Assembly: GCA_902470095.1 (NCBI GenBank)
Contig: CABRFG010000004.1
Coordinates: forward strand, 1-44,027
Reading direction: 5' to 3'
Length of the DNA: 44,027 nt
From: an uncultured Collinsella sp.
GTDB taxonomy: Bacteria > Actinomycetota > Coriobacteriia > Coriobacteriales > Coriobacteriaceae
The number at the start of each line of letters is the position of its first letter. Positions within the stretch are counted from its first letter, which is position 1. Below the pieces are notes generated by a model, which worked only from the letters and a program-made list of their open reading frames with translations, did no database searches and had not been told where the DNA came from. Below are positions 23,347-32,254 of the stretch, piece after piece. Made by a program: the position numbers and the translations under genes.

Positions 23347-25220
23347 GCGCGATCACCCATCAATACATTCTTGGCGTGGAGCGTGGGGCAGATCCCGCAG
23401 CCGGTGCACGACGTGCGGGTGCAGTCGGGAGTCGTGACGCCCTCGAGCGAGCGACGGTACTCGCGCTCGAGGAAGCCGCGCGTGCAGCCGGGGCTCACGT
23501 GCTCCCACGGCAGGCGCCAGTCCAACTCGTAGGGCAGGTGCACGAGTTCATTGAGGTCGATGCCGTTTTTGGCAGCAGCTTCCTTCCAGTTATCGAGAGA
23601 GAAATGCTCTACCCAGGCGTCAAAGCGAGAGCCCGAGCGCCAAGCGTCGATGATGACGGGCGTCATGTCACGACCGGCGCGGGACAGCGCAGCCTCGATG
23701 AGCGAGGTCTCGGCATCGTGGTAATGAACGCGGACGGCACGGTTGCGAACGCTCGTGATAAGCAGCTTCTGGCGACGCTTGACGTCGTCGTAGTCGAGCT
23801 GCGGGCACCACTGGAACGGCGTGGCAGCCTTGGGGATAAAGACCGAAACCGAGATCGACACCGAGATCGAGCCGCGACGAGCCTTGGGCACCACGGAACG
23901 ACCGAGCTCCAGCACGTGATCGGCCAGATTGGCGATGGCCACGATGTCCTCGTCGCGCTCGCCGGGAAGGCCCATCATAAAGTAGAGCTTCATGCGGTTC
24001 CAACCGGCCTCGAAGGCCGCCTTGGCCGCACGGTCCAGGTCCTCCTCGGTCACGTTCTTGTTAATGATGTCGCGCATGCGCTGGCTGCCGGCCTCGGGCG
24101 CGAACGTCAGTCCGCCCTTCTTTTCGCCGGCGACCGACTCGGCCATATCCACGCCAAACGAATCCAGGCGCTGCGACGGAATAGACACGCGAATACCCGT
24201 ATCCTCCAGGCGACGGTTGAGCCTGCCGAGCACGTCGCGAATGCAGGAGTGGTCGGTCGTGGAGAGCGAGGTCAGCGACACCTCGTCATAGCCGGTCTTT
24301 TCCAGACCCTGAATCACCGACGAGACGATCTGGTCGGCCGAGCGCTCACGCACCGGGCGATACGTCATGCCGGCCTGGCAAAAACGACAGCCGCGGGCGC
24401 AGCCGCGCAGGATCTCGATAGACAGGCGGTCGTGGACCAGCTGCGCATAGGGCACGCACGACTGCGACAGCGGATTCGTGGCGCCGAAATCCTCGACGAC
24501 GCGCTTGTAGACCACGGTCGGCGCATCCTTGCCCTCACGCGGCACGGTGTAGCCATGCGGCGAGCAGGGCTCGTCGTGACAAACCTCATAGAGCGACGGC
24601 ACGTAGTTGCCGGCAATGGATGCAAGCTGCTCAACAATCTGCGCGCGCGGGACTCCTTCGTCACGCAGACGGCGATGCAACTGGCAGGTCTCGAGCAGCG
24701 ATTCCTCGCCCTCGCCGATGAGGATAACATCGAAGAAGGCCGCGTACGGCTCGGGGTTGTACACCGAGGGACCGCCGGCGATGATAATGGGGTCGTCTTC
24801 ACCTCGGTCGGTCGCCAACAGCGGAATGCCAGCGAGGTCGAGAGCCTCGAGGAAGTTCGTCACCGCCATCTCGTGCGGCACATGCAGACCGACGATATCA
24901 AACGAAGCGACCGGCGCTGCACCCTCGAGCGAGAGCAGCGGAATGCCCGCCTCGCGCATGGCGTCACCCATATCTGGCCACGGCACATAGCCGCGCTCGC
25001 AGGAGATGCCCTCGGCCTGGTTAAGGATGTTGTAGAGGATGGCGATGCCCTGGTTGGGCAGACCAACCTCGTACACATCCGGGTAGATCAGGCAGCAACG
25101 GTAGTCGGCATCGGCCTTGGAAAGCGTACCCCACTCGTGATCGATATAGCGGCTCGGCTTCTCGACCTTGGCGAGCAGCGGCTCAATTAAATGAAAACAG
25201 TCTTGGTATGCAACGCGCAA
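23343..25220 (-). CDS. Radical SAM protein, TIGR03960 family
   Basis: An N-terminal B12-binding-like domain (about 40-235, with YPDVYEVGLPNQGIAILYN) precedes a radical SAM core. Its [4Fe-4S] cysteines are Cys274, Cys278 and Cys281 in RGCARGCRFCQAG. A C-terminal region ends in a cysteine cluster (CTRTSCTGCGIC) that may bind a second cluster. The reaction is unknown. The start is TTG at 25220, with AGGGG seven bases upstream right after the previous stop. It is coupled to the DUF2344 gene. It sits in a mre-rod-ribosome block as in Clostridia, which suggests a housekeeping role. 625 residues. Confidence 0.88.
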   Translation of the reverse strand: MRVAYQDCFHLIEPLLAKVEKPSRYIDHEWGTLSKADADYRCCLIYPDVYEVGLPNQGIAILYNILNQAEGISCERGYVPWPDMGDAMREAGIPLLSLEGAAPVASFDIVGLHVPHEMAVTNFLEALDLAGIPLLATDRGEDDPIIIAGGPSVYNPEPYAAFFDVILIGEGEESLLETCQLHRRLRDEGVPRAQIVEQLASIAGNYVPSLYEVCHDEPCSPHGYTVPREGKDAPTVVYKRVVEDFGATNPLSQSCVPYAQLVHDRLSIEILRGCARGCRFCQAGMTYRPVRERSADQIVSSVIQGLEKTGYDEVSLTSLSTTDHSCIRDVLGRLNRRLEDTGIRVSIPSQRLDSFGVDMAESVAGEKKGGLTFAPEAGSQRMRDIINKNVTEEDLDRAAKAAFEAGWNRMKLYFMMGLPGERDEDIVAIANLADHVLELGRSVVPKARRGSISVSISVSVFIPKAATPFQWCPQLDYDDVKRRQKLLITSVRNRAVRVHYHDAETSLIEAALSRAGRDMTPVIIDAWRSGSRFDAWVEHFSLDNWKEAAAKNGIDLNELVHLPYELDWRLPWEHVSPGCTRGFLEREYRRSLEGVTTPDCTRTSCTGCGICPTLHAKNVLMGDRA

Positions 25221-25230
25221 CGGAAAACCC

Positions 25231-26160
25231 CTAAGCAGCGAGATCTGATGCGTCCTGATAGGACGCCATAGGACGGGTAGCGCCCGCGACCGTGGTCACC
25301 AGATCGCGAACGCGGGAGAACGTGGCAGTGACCACCTCGTTGGCACGGCTGTAGTCGACATCGCGCTCGTAGAGCGAAACGAGCGCACGGCCCATGCCAT
25401 AGGTGCCCGCGGCAGCAGTGAGCGCCTTGACGGCAAACCCAATATGCGGCGTCTGCTTGACGAGTGCGCGGGTGACCGCGCGGATCACAAGACCGCCGGC
25501 AAGCACGCCGGCGACCTCGTAGCCGCGCTCGGGCTTAATGCCGCGTCCAAAGACGGCAGCGAGCTCAAAGAGCATGCCCACCTGCGCCAGCGCCATAACG
25601 GGATAATCGGCGCCCGGCAAAAACACCAAAGCCCCGGTCGCCATATTGGTGAGCGCACACGAGGTGATGATACGATTGGCCGCCGCGATGCGCATGAAGG
25701 CAAAGTTCGCCGCAAAAGCCGTTTCCTTGTCGGTGCGATCGAGAATCCAGCGGGCAAGCGTCTCGAGCAGATACGTCTTATCGGTTGCCGCCACCACACC
25801 GAGCATGGGCGTGGACTCCTCGATAAACGGCACCTCCACAGCAGACTCGGCAAGCACGCACACGGGCGCGCCGGCGATCACGAGCTCCTGCACGGCACTC
25901 TCCAAGCGGTCGGAACCACACGAGAGCACCAGCACCACATCGGTATCGGTCTTTGGAGCAATTCGCTCCTCCCCCAGACGCTCGACGCGCACAATGCCCG
26001 AGGTCGTCTGCGGCACAAAGGCGTCACGCACCGTCTCGGCCAGAAAGCGCGAGGCGGACGAATCCAGATAGACCGAGACGCGCACCGGCGTATCGGAATC
26101 CTTCTTAACGGACGCGCCCATCTTAAAAGCGCGGGTCAGCTTATCTACGGGAATTTTCAT
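25231..26160 (-). CDS. DUF697-like membrane protein of unknown function
   Basis: The 309-residue protein has no close function that I can name. Residues about 168-265 resemble DUF697 (YcjF-type domain): ATGALVFLPGADYPVMALAQ followed by MLFELAAVFGRG, then hydrophobic helices AGVLAGGLVIRAVTRALV and AVKALTAAAGTYGMGRAL. The first 160 residues have mixed alpha-beta character and an LVLSCGSDRLE stretch, but no nucleotide-binding P-loop. SD GGAGGGG lies six bases before the ATG. It follows rodA and precedes the radical SAM gene by 11 bases, so a role in envelope growth is possible but unproven. Confidence 0.6.
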   Translation of the reverse strand: MKIPVDKLTRAFKMGASVKKDSDTPVRVSVYLDSSASRFLAETVRDAFVPQTTSGIVRVERLGEERIAPKTDTDVVLVLSCGSDRLESAVQELVIAGAPVCVLAESAVEVPFIEESTPMLGVVAATDKTYLLETLARWILDRTDKETAFAANFAFMRIAAANRIITSCALTNMATGALVFLPGADYPVMALAQVGMLFELAAVFGRGIKPERGYEVAGVLAGGLVIRAVTRALVKQTPHIGFAVKALTAAAGTYGMGRALVSLYERDVDYSRANEVVTATFSRVRDLVTTVAGATRPMASYQDASDLAA

Positions 26161-26178
26161 AGCAAACCCCTCCAGCGG

Positions 26179-27405
26179 TTACGCGGCGCCCGAACGATGC
26201 CGCCATATGGATTGTACGATACCCACCGTCAGCAGCTGGATCATCATCGAAGACGAACCGAAGCTAATAAACGGTAGCGGAATACCGGTAATCGGCATCA
26301 TGCCGATGCACATGCCGATGTTCTCGAAGGTCTGGAATGCCCACATGCCGACGATACCTACGCACGACAGACGCAGGAACAGCGACTCACACTTAAAGGC
26401 GACGCGAATCGTCGAAAAGATCAGCAGCACGTAGAGGCACAGGAGCAAAAAGGAACCGCAAAAGCCAAAGGTCTCGGACAGGAAGGCGAAGACGAAGTCG
26501 GTGTGGAACTCAGGCAGAAAGCCGCCGGCCGACTGCGTCGCATGCCCCAGGCCCTTACCAAAGAAGCCGCCCGAGCCAACGGCGATAAGCGACTGCTGCA
26601 GGTTGTAGGCATCGTCCGAATCGGCATTATCGGGGTCGATAAAGACCGTCAGACGGTTCATCTGATACTGCTTGATGAGCACATCGTGGCCGAGCAACGA
26701 ATCAAAGACCGAATCGAGCGCCAGGACGAGGGCCACCAGGCCCACGAGCAGGGCCAAGGTCGACAGCACCCATTCGCGGCGTGCACCGCTCATACAAATG
26801 ACGATGGCGCCCGAAACCAGCACGACCAGGCCCGAGCCCAGGTCGCCCATGGCAACGACGGCCAAAAACGGAATGGACAGCATGCCGCAGAGCTTGACGT
26901 AGTCACGAACGGTATCGATGCGACCGTTATACTGCGAGCCAAGCGTAGCAATAAAGAAGATGGTGATGAGCTTGGCAAGCTCAACCGGCTGGAATGTCAA
27001 GCCGATACCGGGAATCTTGATCCAGCCCGTCATGCCCAGACCGCCTGTATAGGACAGACCCGGAATCTTGGGCGAGAGGATCACGATCAGGTCGATGACG
27101 AGCAACGCCGTCGAGAAATTGGAAATACCGCGCAGGTCGGTACGCCAGACCAGCACCGCCAGCACCGTACCGATTCCAATTCCCAGCAGATGGCGTGAGA
27201 ACGAAGCATCGGCCTTAAACTGCGAAGCCGACCAGATAATGATGGCACCGTAGGCGACGAGGGCCACAGTAGCCACGAGCACACCGATATGCACCTTTTG
27301 GCGAAACGTGCCGCGCGAGGCCGAAAGTTGCTTGTTGACACGGTCCAGGCTGCTGCGAGAGCCAGTCTTGGTTGAACGGAACAGATCCGCCGGAGAAAAA
27401 TCCAT
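26179..27405 (-). CDS. rodA: Peptidoglycan glycosyltransferase RodA (SEDS family)
   Basis: RodA polymerises glycan strands during side-wall growth with a class B PBP. The protein is 408 residues with about ten membrane segments starting near residue 40. SEDS hallmarks are GWIKIPGIGLTFQPVELAKL, then MGDLGSGLV, NLQQSLIAVGSGGFFGKGLG and a C-terminal MMPITGIPLPFISFGSSSM. AGGAGG lies five bases before the ATG. It is nine bases after mrdA, its expected partner PBP2, so the pair is the elongasome synthase. Confidence 0.96.
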   Translation of the reverse strand: MDFSPADLFRSTKTGSRSSLDRVNKQLSASRGTFRQKVHIGVLVATVALVAYGAIIIWSASQFKADASFSRHLLGIGIGTVLAVLVWRTDLRGISNFSTALLVIDLIVILSPKIPGLSYTGGLGMTGWIKIPGIGLTFQPVELAKLITIFFIATLGSQYNGRIDTVRDYVKLCGMLSIPFLAVVAMGDLGSGLVVLVSGAIVICMSGARREWVLSTLALLVGLVALVLALDSVFDSLLGHDVLIKQYQMNRLTVFIDPDNADSDDAYNLQQSLIAVGSGGFFGKGLGHATQSAGGFLPEFHTDFVFAFLSETFGFCGSFLLLCLYVLLIFSTIRVAFKCESLFLRLSCVGIVGMWAFQTFENIGMCIGMMPITGIPLPFISFGSSSMMIQLLTVGIVQSIWRHRSGAA

Positions 27406-27414
27406 CGCAACCTC

Positions 27415-29484
27415 CTATCGAACCGAAGAATCGCCCGAGGCCGAAGAGGTATCGGGCTCGTCATAAATCACGCCGAGCACGTCGCGCACGACATGCATCG
27501 CGGTATCTGAGCCACCGCCGCCCTGCTCCAGGACGGTAGCGATGACATACTTGGGGTCATCGGCCGGTGCATAGGCGCAGAACCACGCGTATTCGTCCTC
27601 GCCGCTTTTCTCGCCCGTGCCCGACTTGCCGTATACCTGCGGCGTCAGGGTGCCAAAGTGAGCCGCCAGGGACGTCGATGCCGTGTAAATCACGTCGTGC
27701 ATGCCGTTGCGAACAAGAGCCAAATCCGAATCGCTGTTGATCTTGGCCACCAAGCGCTTCTTCTTGCCCTTGCCGTTGTACTTATAGGCATCGCCGTCGC
27801 CATCGCGCGACACGGCAGACAAAAACACGTGAGGCACGTACTGTTTGCCGCCGTTGGCAAGGCCCATATAGACACACGCCATCTGCAGGGGCGTCACCAG
27901 GATGTCGCCCTGACCGATGGCAATGTTGGTCATATCGCCGGCATTCCACTTGCGGTCCTCGGCAGATGCGTCGGTGAAGTACGACTCTTTCCACTCGGCA
28001 TCGGGAATACGGCCCGCGCCCTCACTCGGCAGATCGATACCGCAGGTCTTGCCTAGGCCCCAGCGACGAAAGACCTCCTGCAGGCCCTCGGGATGTTGCT
28101 CGTCATAAAAGAACGCCTTACCCATGTCGTAGAAGACGGGGTCGCACGAGTTGGCGATACCCGACTGCAGCGTCATGGTGCCGTGGCCAGACGTCAGCCA
28201 GCAGCGCTTGCCCCAAGCCTTGCCCAGGCCCGTCCAATAGCCCGTGCAGTTGGTTGTCTGCGTTGAAGTGTAGGTTCCAAACTCAAGACCGGCCAGCGCC
28301 GAGAGCGGCTTGATGGTCGAGGCCGACATGTACTGTCCGCTAATGGCGCGGTTGAGCAGCGGGTGCGAACCCTTGTCATCATTGAGCTCGGTCCACACGT
28401 CATTTGAGACGCCACCGATAAAGACGGACGGATCGAACTTGGGCTGGCTCGCCATGCCCAGGATCTCGCCATTGTTAGGATCGAGACACACTACAGCGCC
28501 GTTGCCGGCATTGCTGTAGCCAGTGGTCTTGGCAAGCTCGATAGCGTTCGCCAGCGCCGTCTCGCAGGCCTGCTGGATCTTAAGGTCGAGCGTGAGCTTA
28601 ATGTCAGAGCCGGCCTTCGCGGGCACGGCGCCGGCCTGACCGGTCACATTGCCCGAGGCATCGACCTTGACGGTCTGCTCGCCACGAATACCCTGCAGCA
28701 GGTTTTCGTAGTAGCTCTCAACGCCCGCCTGGCCCACGATATCGCCCGACTGGTACGTAATCTTGCCAGCAGAAGCATCATCATCGCCAGAGGTTTTCTT
28801 ATTCTGAGCCTCGAGCTGCTCGGAGGTAATGGTGCCGGTATAGCCCAAGATATGGCATGCCGTCTCGCCATATGGATACTGGCGCTCGGTACGCTCGGCA
28901 ATCTTGACGCCCGGGAACTCGCCGGCGTGCTCCTGAATATAGGCAACCGTGGAGCGACGGACGTCCGTCGCGATGGTATGCAGGCTCTGGGCGCCCTCTG
29001 TATTGTCCTGAATATTGCGAAGGACCGCCACGTAAGGCATTCCAAGCACGTTGGCAAGATGGCGAACCAGAACCTCATCCTCGGCAAGGTCGCGGTAGGC
29101 CACGACAGCAAGTGAGGGACGGTTCTGGACAAGCGCCACGCCATTGCGGTCGAGAATGCGACCGCGCACAGCGGGTGTGGTAACGGTGCGAGTCTGATTA
29201 CTATTAGCCTGCTTCTCGTAATAGTCCGACGAGACCATCTGCATGCCCCACAGCTTGACGGCAAGTGCCGCAAACATCGCGCCCACACCCGTGGTGAGGA
29301 TGGAAAAGCGGCCCTTAAAGGCGGTCGCCGCGGTATTGCCCTCGCCCTCGGTGGCGCGCGGGGCCGTTCCATGCTGTGTATCGTAGGTAAAACGGGAATC
29401 GCCACGACGCATGATGACCAGCGCGACCACGATGGCCACAACCAGCACGATACCAGCGATAATAACCGTCATCTGGGAAGACAT
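27415..29484 (-). CDS. mrdA: Penicillin-binding protein 2 (class B transpeptidase)
   Basis: This transpeptidase cross-links peptidoglycan during elongation. The PBP dimerisation domain (about 100-270) is followed by the transpeptidase domain with SxxK at Ser389-Lys392 (MSASTIKP), the second motif IANSCDP, and KSGTG near 625. Besides the expected membrane segment at about 60-80, a second hydrophobic segment lies at about 5-26, ahead of a positively charged loop. Most PBP2 proteins have only one. GGGGAGG precedes the ATG by seven bases. 689 residues. Confidence 0.95.
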   Translation of the reverse strand: MSSQMTVIIAGIVLVVAIVVALVIMRRGDSRFTYDTQHGTAPRATEGEGNTAATAFKGRFSILTTGVGAMFAALAVKLWGMQMVSSDYYEKQANSNQTRTVTTPAVRGRILDRNGVALVQNRPSLAVVAYRDLAEDEVLVRHLANVLGMPYVAVLRNIQDNTEGAQSLHTIATDVRRSTVAYIQEHAGEFPGVKIAERTERQYPYGETACHILGYTGTITSEQLEAQNKKTSGDDDASAGKITYQSGDIVGQAGVESYYENLLQGIRGEQTVKVDASGNVTGQAGAVPAKAGSDIKLTLDLKIQQACETALANAIELAKTTGYSNAGNGAVVCLDPNNGEILGMASQPKFDPSVFIGGVSNDVWTELNDDKGSHPLLNRAISGQYMSASTIKPLSALAGLEFGTYTSTQTTNCTGYWTGLGKAWGKRCWLTSGHGTMTLQSGIANSCDPVFYDMGKAFFYDEQHPEGLQEVFRRWGLGKTCGIDLPSEGAGRIPDAEWKESYFTDASAEDRKWNAGDMTNIAIGQGDILVTPLQMACVYMGLANGGKQYVPHVFLSAVSRDGDGDAYKYNGKGKKKRLVAKINSDSDLALVRNGMHDVIYTASTSLAAHFGTLTPQVYGKSGTGEKSGEDEYAWFCAYAPADDPKYVIATVLEQGGGGSDTAMHVVRDVLGVIYDEPDTSSASGDSSVR

Positions 29485-29497
29485 CTACGGGCCTCCC

Positions 29498-30070
29498 CTA
29501 TTTGAGCTTGCGGGTCTTGGGCTTAAAGCGCATACCCGTCTGGCGTCCGCCACGTGCGGAGAATCCATAGCCGGACTGCGGCACGACGCCGGACATCAAA
29601 AACGGAATGGCAACCAGACCCGTCAGGATCGAGGACGGCAGCGCATGGCCGAAGATCGCCACGACAAAGCTCGTCTCCAAACCCATAAACAGCAAGATGA
29701 TGCTGTAGATCACATTAATGACGAGCGCAAAGGCGCCCACGGTGACGCCGCGCGCACTCGGGGTACCGCCCGTCTGACCGACGGCGCTGTGCACCAGGGC
29801 AAAAGAACCCACGGTCAGCAGGAGCGACATAACGCCCACCGGCACGGCAGCGGACAGGTCATAAAACAAGCCGCTGCAAAAACCGCACACGACAGCACGG
29901 GTCGGGTCGCCCGAGAACACGCTTAGGCACACCAGGATAATCATGAAGTTGACGCGACCGCCCGCAATGGAGATCTGCGGTGCCAGGCCTGCCTGCAGCA
30001 GCACGCACACAATGGCGGCGATCACAAACGTGCGGGAGCTCATCCCCTGCTCGTGTAGATCCATGGACAT
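29498..30070 (-). CDS. mreD: Rod-shape-determining protein MreD
   Basis: MreD is a small integral membrane protein of the elongasome. The 190-residue protein has about five to six hydrophobic segments, among them TFVIAAIVCVLLQAGLAP near the N-terminus and FMIILVCLSVFSG. It shows the typical short, poorly conserved character of MreD with a basic C-terminus (GMRFKPKTRKLK). The call rests on topology and on its place between mreC and mrdA. Confidence 0.85.
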   Translation of the reverse strand: MSMDLHEQGMSSRTFVIAAIVCVLLQAGLAPQISIAGGRVNFMIILVCLSVFSGDPTRAVVCGFCSGLFYDLSAAVPVGVMSLLLTVGSFALVHSAVGQTGGTPSARGVTVGAFALVINVIYSIILLFMGLETSFVVAIFGHALPSSILTGLVAIPFLMSGVVPQSGYGFSARGGRQTGMRFKPKTRKLK

Positions 30071-30075
30071 GCCCC

Positions 30076-31074
30076 CTATTCGCTCGAGCCGGAATCGGTC
30101 GTCTCGGACGTGTCGGAACTGTCATCCGAGCTTTCGTCCTTCGTCTTGGTCGCAGCATCGCGCGACGTTCCCTGCGGCGTGCTGTTGGCCGTGCTCACGT
30201 CCTCATCCGAGGCCGACTGTTCGTCGGTCAGCGAGGTGATGACCAGCACTTCCTCGTTGTTCTCGGCCGTCGTCTGGGCGCGCACCACAATGGTGTAGTA
30301 CACATCGTTTGCCGATTTCTCAACCGACGAGACGGTGCCAAGCGGTAGACCCTTGGGGAACACGCCACCGATGCCCGAGGTCACGATGATGTCGCCAACC
30401 TTAACATCGGAGTCGACGCTCACGTACTCAAGACGCAGCGTGCCGTCAGCCTGACCCTGCAGCATGCCCTGGGCGCGCGTGTCCTGCACCATGGCGGACA
30501 CACCCGAGTTCTCGTCGCCAATCAGGCGCACGGTAGAGGTCTTGGCCGATACCTCGATAATCTGGCCGATAACACCGGCAGAACTCGTCACGGGCATGTT
30601 GATGGTAAGGCCGTCGGCAGAGCCCTTGTCGATGGTAACGGTCGAAGTCCAGGCATCGCCGGAGGCACCGACAATACGAGCAGCGGTCGATTTGAGGTTA
30701 TAGGTCGACTGCAGGCCGACCAGCCCTTCCAGACGCTCAGCAGTCTTTTGAGCCTCGGAGAGCTCGGCAACCTTAGAGGTCAGCTCCTCGTTTTGCTTCT
30801 TGAGCTCGTCGAGCGTGTCCTGCGACGCCGTAAGGTTAGAGAACACGTTGCCGATCGCATTGAAGGGAGCCGCCACAGCCGAACCCACAAAGCGCACCGG
30901 CGAGGTAATCGTCGTTACGCCCGAACGCACGGCATGAATCGGTCCTGCCTCGCCCTCGCGGATGTAAAACGTGAGCAGCAACACCGAAATCAGGCTGAAA
31001 ACAATCAACGGGCGCATACCCGTTGATTGTCGCTTGGTATTCAGATTTGTGGAGAAACCCGAAGATCGTGCCAA
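30076..31074 (-). CDS. mreC: Rod-shape-determining protein MreC
   Basis: MreC is a periplasmic-facing bitopic scaffold of the elongasome. An N-terminal membrane segment lies around residues 22-41. It is followed by a coiled coil of about 78-115 (TLDELKKQNEELTSKVAELS) and the beta-barrel domain with ARIVGASGDAWTSTVTIDKG and GDIIVTSGIGGVFPKGLPLG, the MreC hallmark. A Ser/Thr/Asp-rich tail of about 45 residues ends the protein. The start is TTG at 31074, with AGGTGG seven bases upstream. 332 residues. mreB precedes and mreD follows. Confidence 0.95.
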   Translation of the reverse strand: MARSSGFSTNLNTKRQSTGMRPLIVFSLISVLLLTFYIREGEAGPIHAVRSGVTTITSPVRFVGSAVAAPFNAIGNVFSNLTASQDTLDELKKQNEELTSKVAELSEAQKTAERLEGLVGLQSTYNLKSTAARIVGASGDAWTSTVTIDKGSADGLTINMPVTSSAGVIGQIIEVSAKTSTVRLIGDENSGVSAMVQDTRAQGMLQGQADGTLRLEYVSVDSDVKVGDIIVTSGIGGVFPKGLPLGTVSSVEKSANDVYYTIVVRAQTTAENNEEVLVITSLTDEQSASDEDVSTANSTPQGTSRDAATKTKDESSDDSSDTSETTDSGSSE

Positions 31075-31095
31075 ATGGAATCCACCTTTTGGAAA

Positions 31096-32139
31096 TTAAG
31101 CATTGGTCTGGACGAAGCCACCATCAAACGCATTGGCCTCGAGCACGCGGGCGCAGCCGTTAACGACGTTATCGAGCGCCGTAGGACTGACGTTGACCGA
31201 AACGCCGGTCTCATCGCGCAGGCGCACGTCGAGACCGCGCAGCAGCGCGCCGCCACCAGTCAGCAAAATGCCGTAGTACATAAGGTCCGAGGCAAGATCG
31301 GGAGGCGTAGCGTCGAGTGCGTCCTTGACGGCCTTGGCCATCTCGTCGAGTGGCTTGTTGAGTGCGCGACGAATCTCCTCGCTCTCGATGCGCACGGTCT
31401 TGGGCAGACCGGTGATCACGTCGCGGCCGTTGACCTCGACGTCGAGCTCGTCCTTGAGCGGCACGGCGGAACCGACCTTGATCTTGATGTCCTCTGCCGT
31501 ACGCTCGCCGATGGCCAAGTTGTAGGCATCACGAACGTGCGTGAGGATGGCCTGATCGAACTCGTCGCCGGCAATACGGATGGACTGCGAGACGACGATG
31601 CCACCCATAGCGATAACGGCAACCTCGGTGGTACCGCCACCGATGTCGATGACCATGGAGCCGGTGGGTTCCTCGACGGGCAGGTCGGCGCCGATAGCGG
31701 CGGCCATGGGCTCTTCGATCAGATAGGCCTGGCGGGCGCCGGCCTGGATCGTGGCCTCAAAGACGGCACGCTTCTCGACCGACGTGACACCGGAGGGAAC
31801 GCAGACGACAACGCGCGGACGCGGGGTCCACGGATAGCGCTTCTCGGACGCTTTGTCGATAAAGTAGCGGAGCATGGCCTCGGTAACATCGAAGTCGGCG
31901 ATGACGCCGTCCTTCAGGGGACGAACGGCCACGATGTTGCCGGGCGTACGGCCGAGCATGCGCTTTGCCTCGATACCGACCGCCAGGATGCGCTCGTCGT
32001 TCTTGTCGATGGCGACAACAGAGGGCTCGCGAATGACGATGCCCTTGCCGCGCACGGAGACAAGCGTATTTGCGGTGCCGAGGTCGATGGCAAGATCGCC
32101 CGCATAGCTACCGAAGAACATATCCATCAAAGAAAACAA
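31096..32139 (-). CDS. mreB: Actin-like rod-shape protein MreB
   Basis: MreB is an actin-fold ATPase that forms membrane filaments and guides cell-wall synthesis. Phosphate-1 loop DLAIDLGTANTLV, then SMVIDIGGGTTEVAVI and ILLTGGGALLRGLD are the actin-family motifs. The start is TTG at 32139: AGGAG lies five bases upstream, whereas the ATG at 32127 is 17 bases away. The first residues MFSLMDMFFGSY could form the short amphipathic membrane-binding part known from MreB. It begins the mreBCD-mrdA-rodA operon; the -10-like TATGAT at 32185-32190 lacks a clear -35. 347 residues. Confidence 0.97.
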   Translation of the reverse strand: MFSLMDMFFGSYAGDLAIDLGTANTLVSVRGKGIVIREPSVVAIDKNDERILAVGIEAKRMLGRTPGNIVAVRPLKDGVIADFDVTEAMLRYFIDKASEKRYPWTPRPRVVVCVPSGVTSVEKRAVFEATIQAGARQAYLIEEPMAAAIGADLPVEEPTGSMVIDIGGGTTEVAVIAMGGIVVSQSIRIAGDEFDQAILTHVRDAYNLAIGERTAEDIKIKVGSAVPLKDELDVEVNGRDVITGLPKTVRIESEEIRRALNKPLDEMAKAVKDALDATPPDLASDLMYYGILLTGGGALLRGLDVRLRDETGVSVNVSPTALDNVVNGCARVLEANAFDGGFVQTNA

Positions 32140-32199
32140 CGCAACTCCTGATGTGTTGGATGATTGCTGGAAAACTACTAGCTCATCATACTAGCGCAA

Positions 32200-32232
32200 G
32201 CCCGGCACCTCACTTGCGGTGAAGCGCCGGGC
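32200..32232 (-). terminator. Probable terminator after the TPR gene
   Basis: GCCCGGC and GCCGGGC (7 bp) plus inner TCAC/GTGA pairs form a hairpin between the TPR gene and mreB. The following T run (TTGC) is weak, so termination may be partial or factor-assisted. Confidence 0.5.
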
Positions 32233-32254
32233 AAAGCTAAATCCCATAAGGTCA

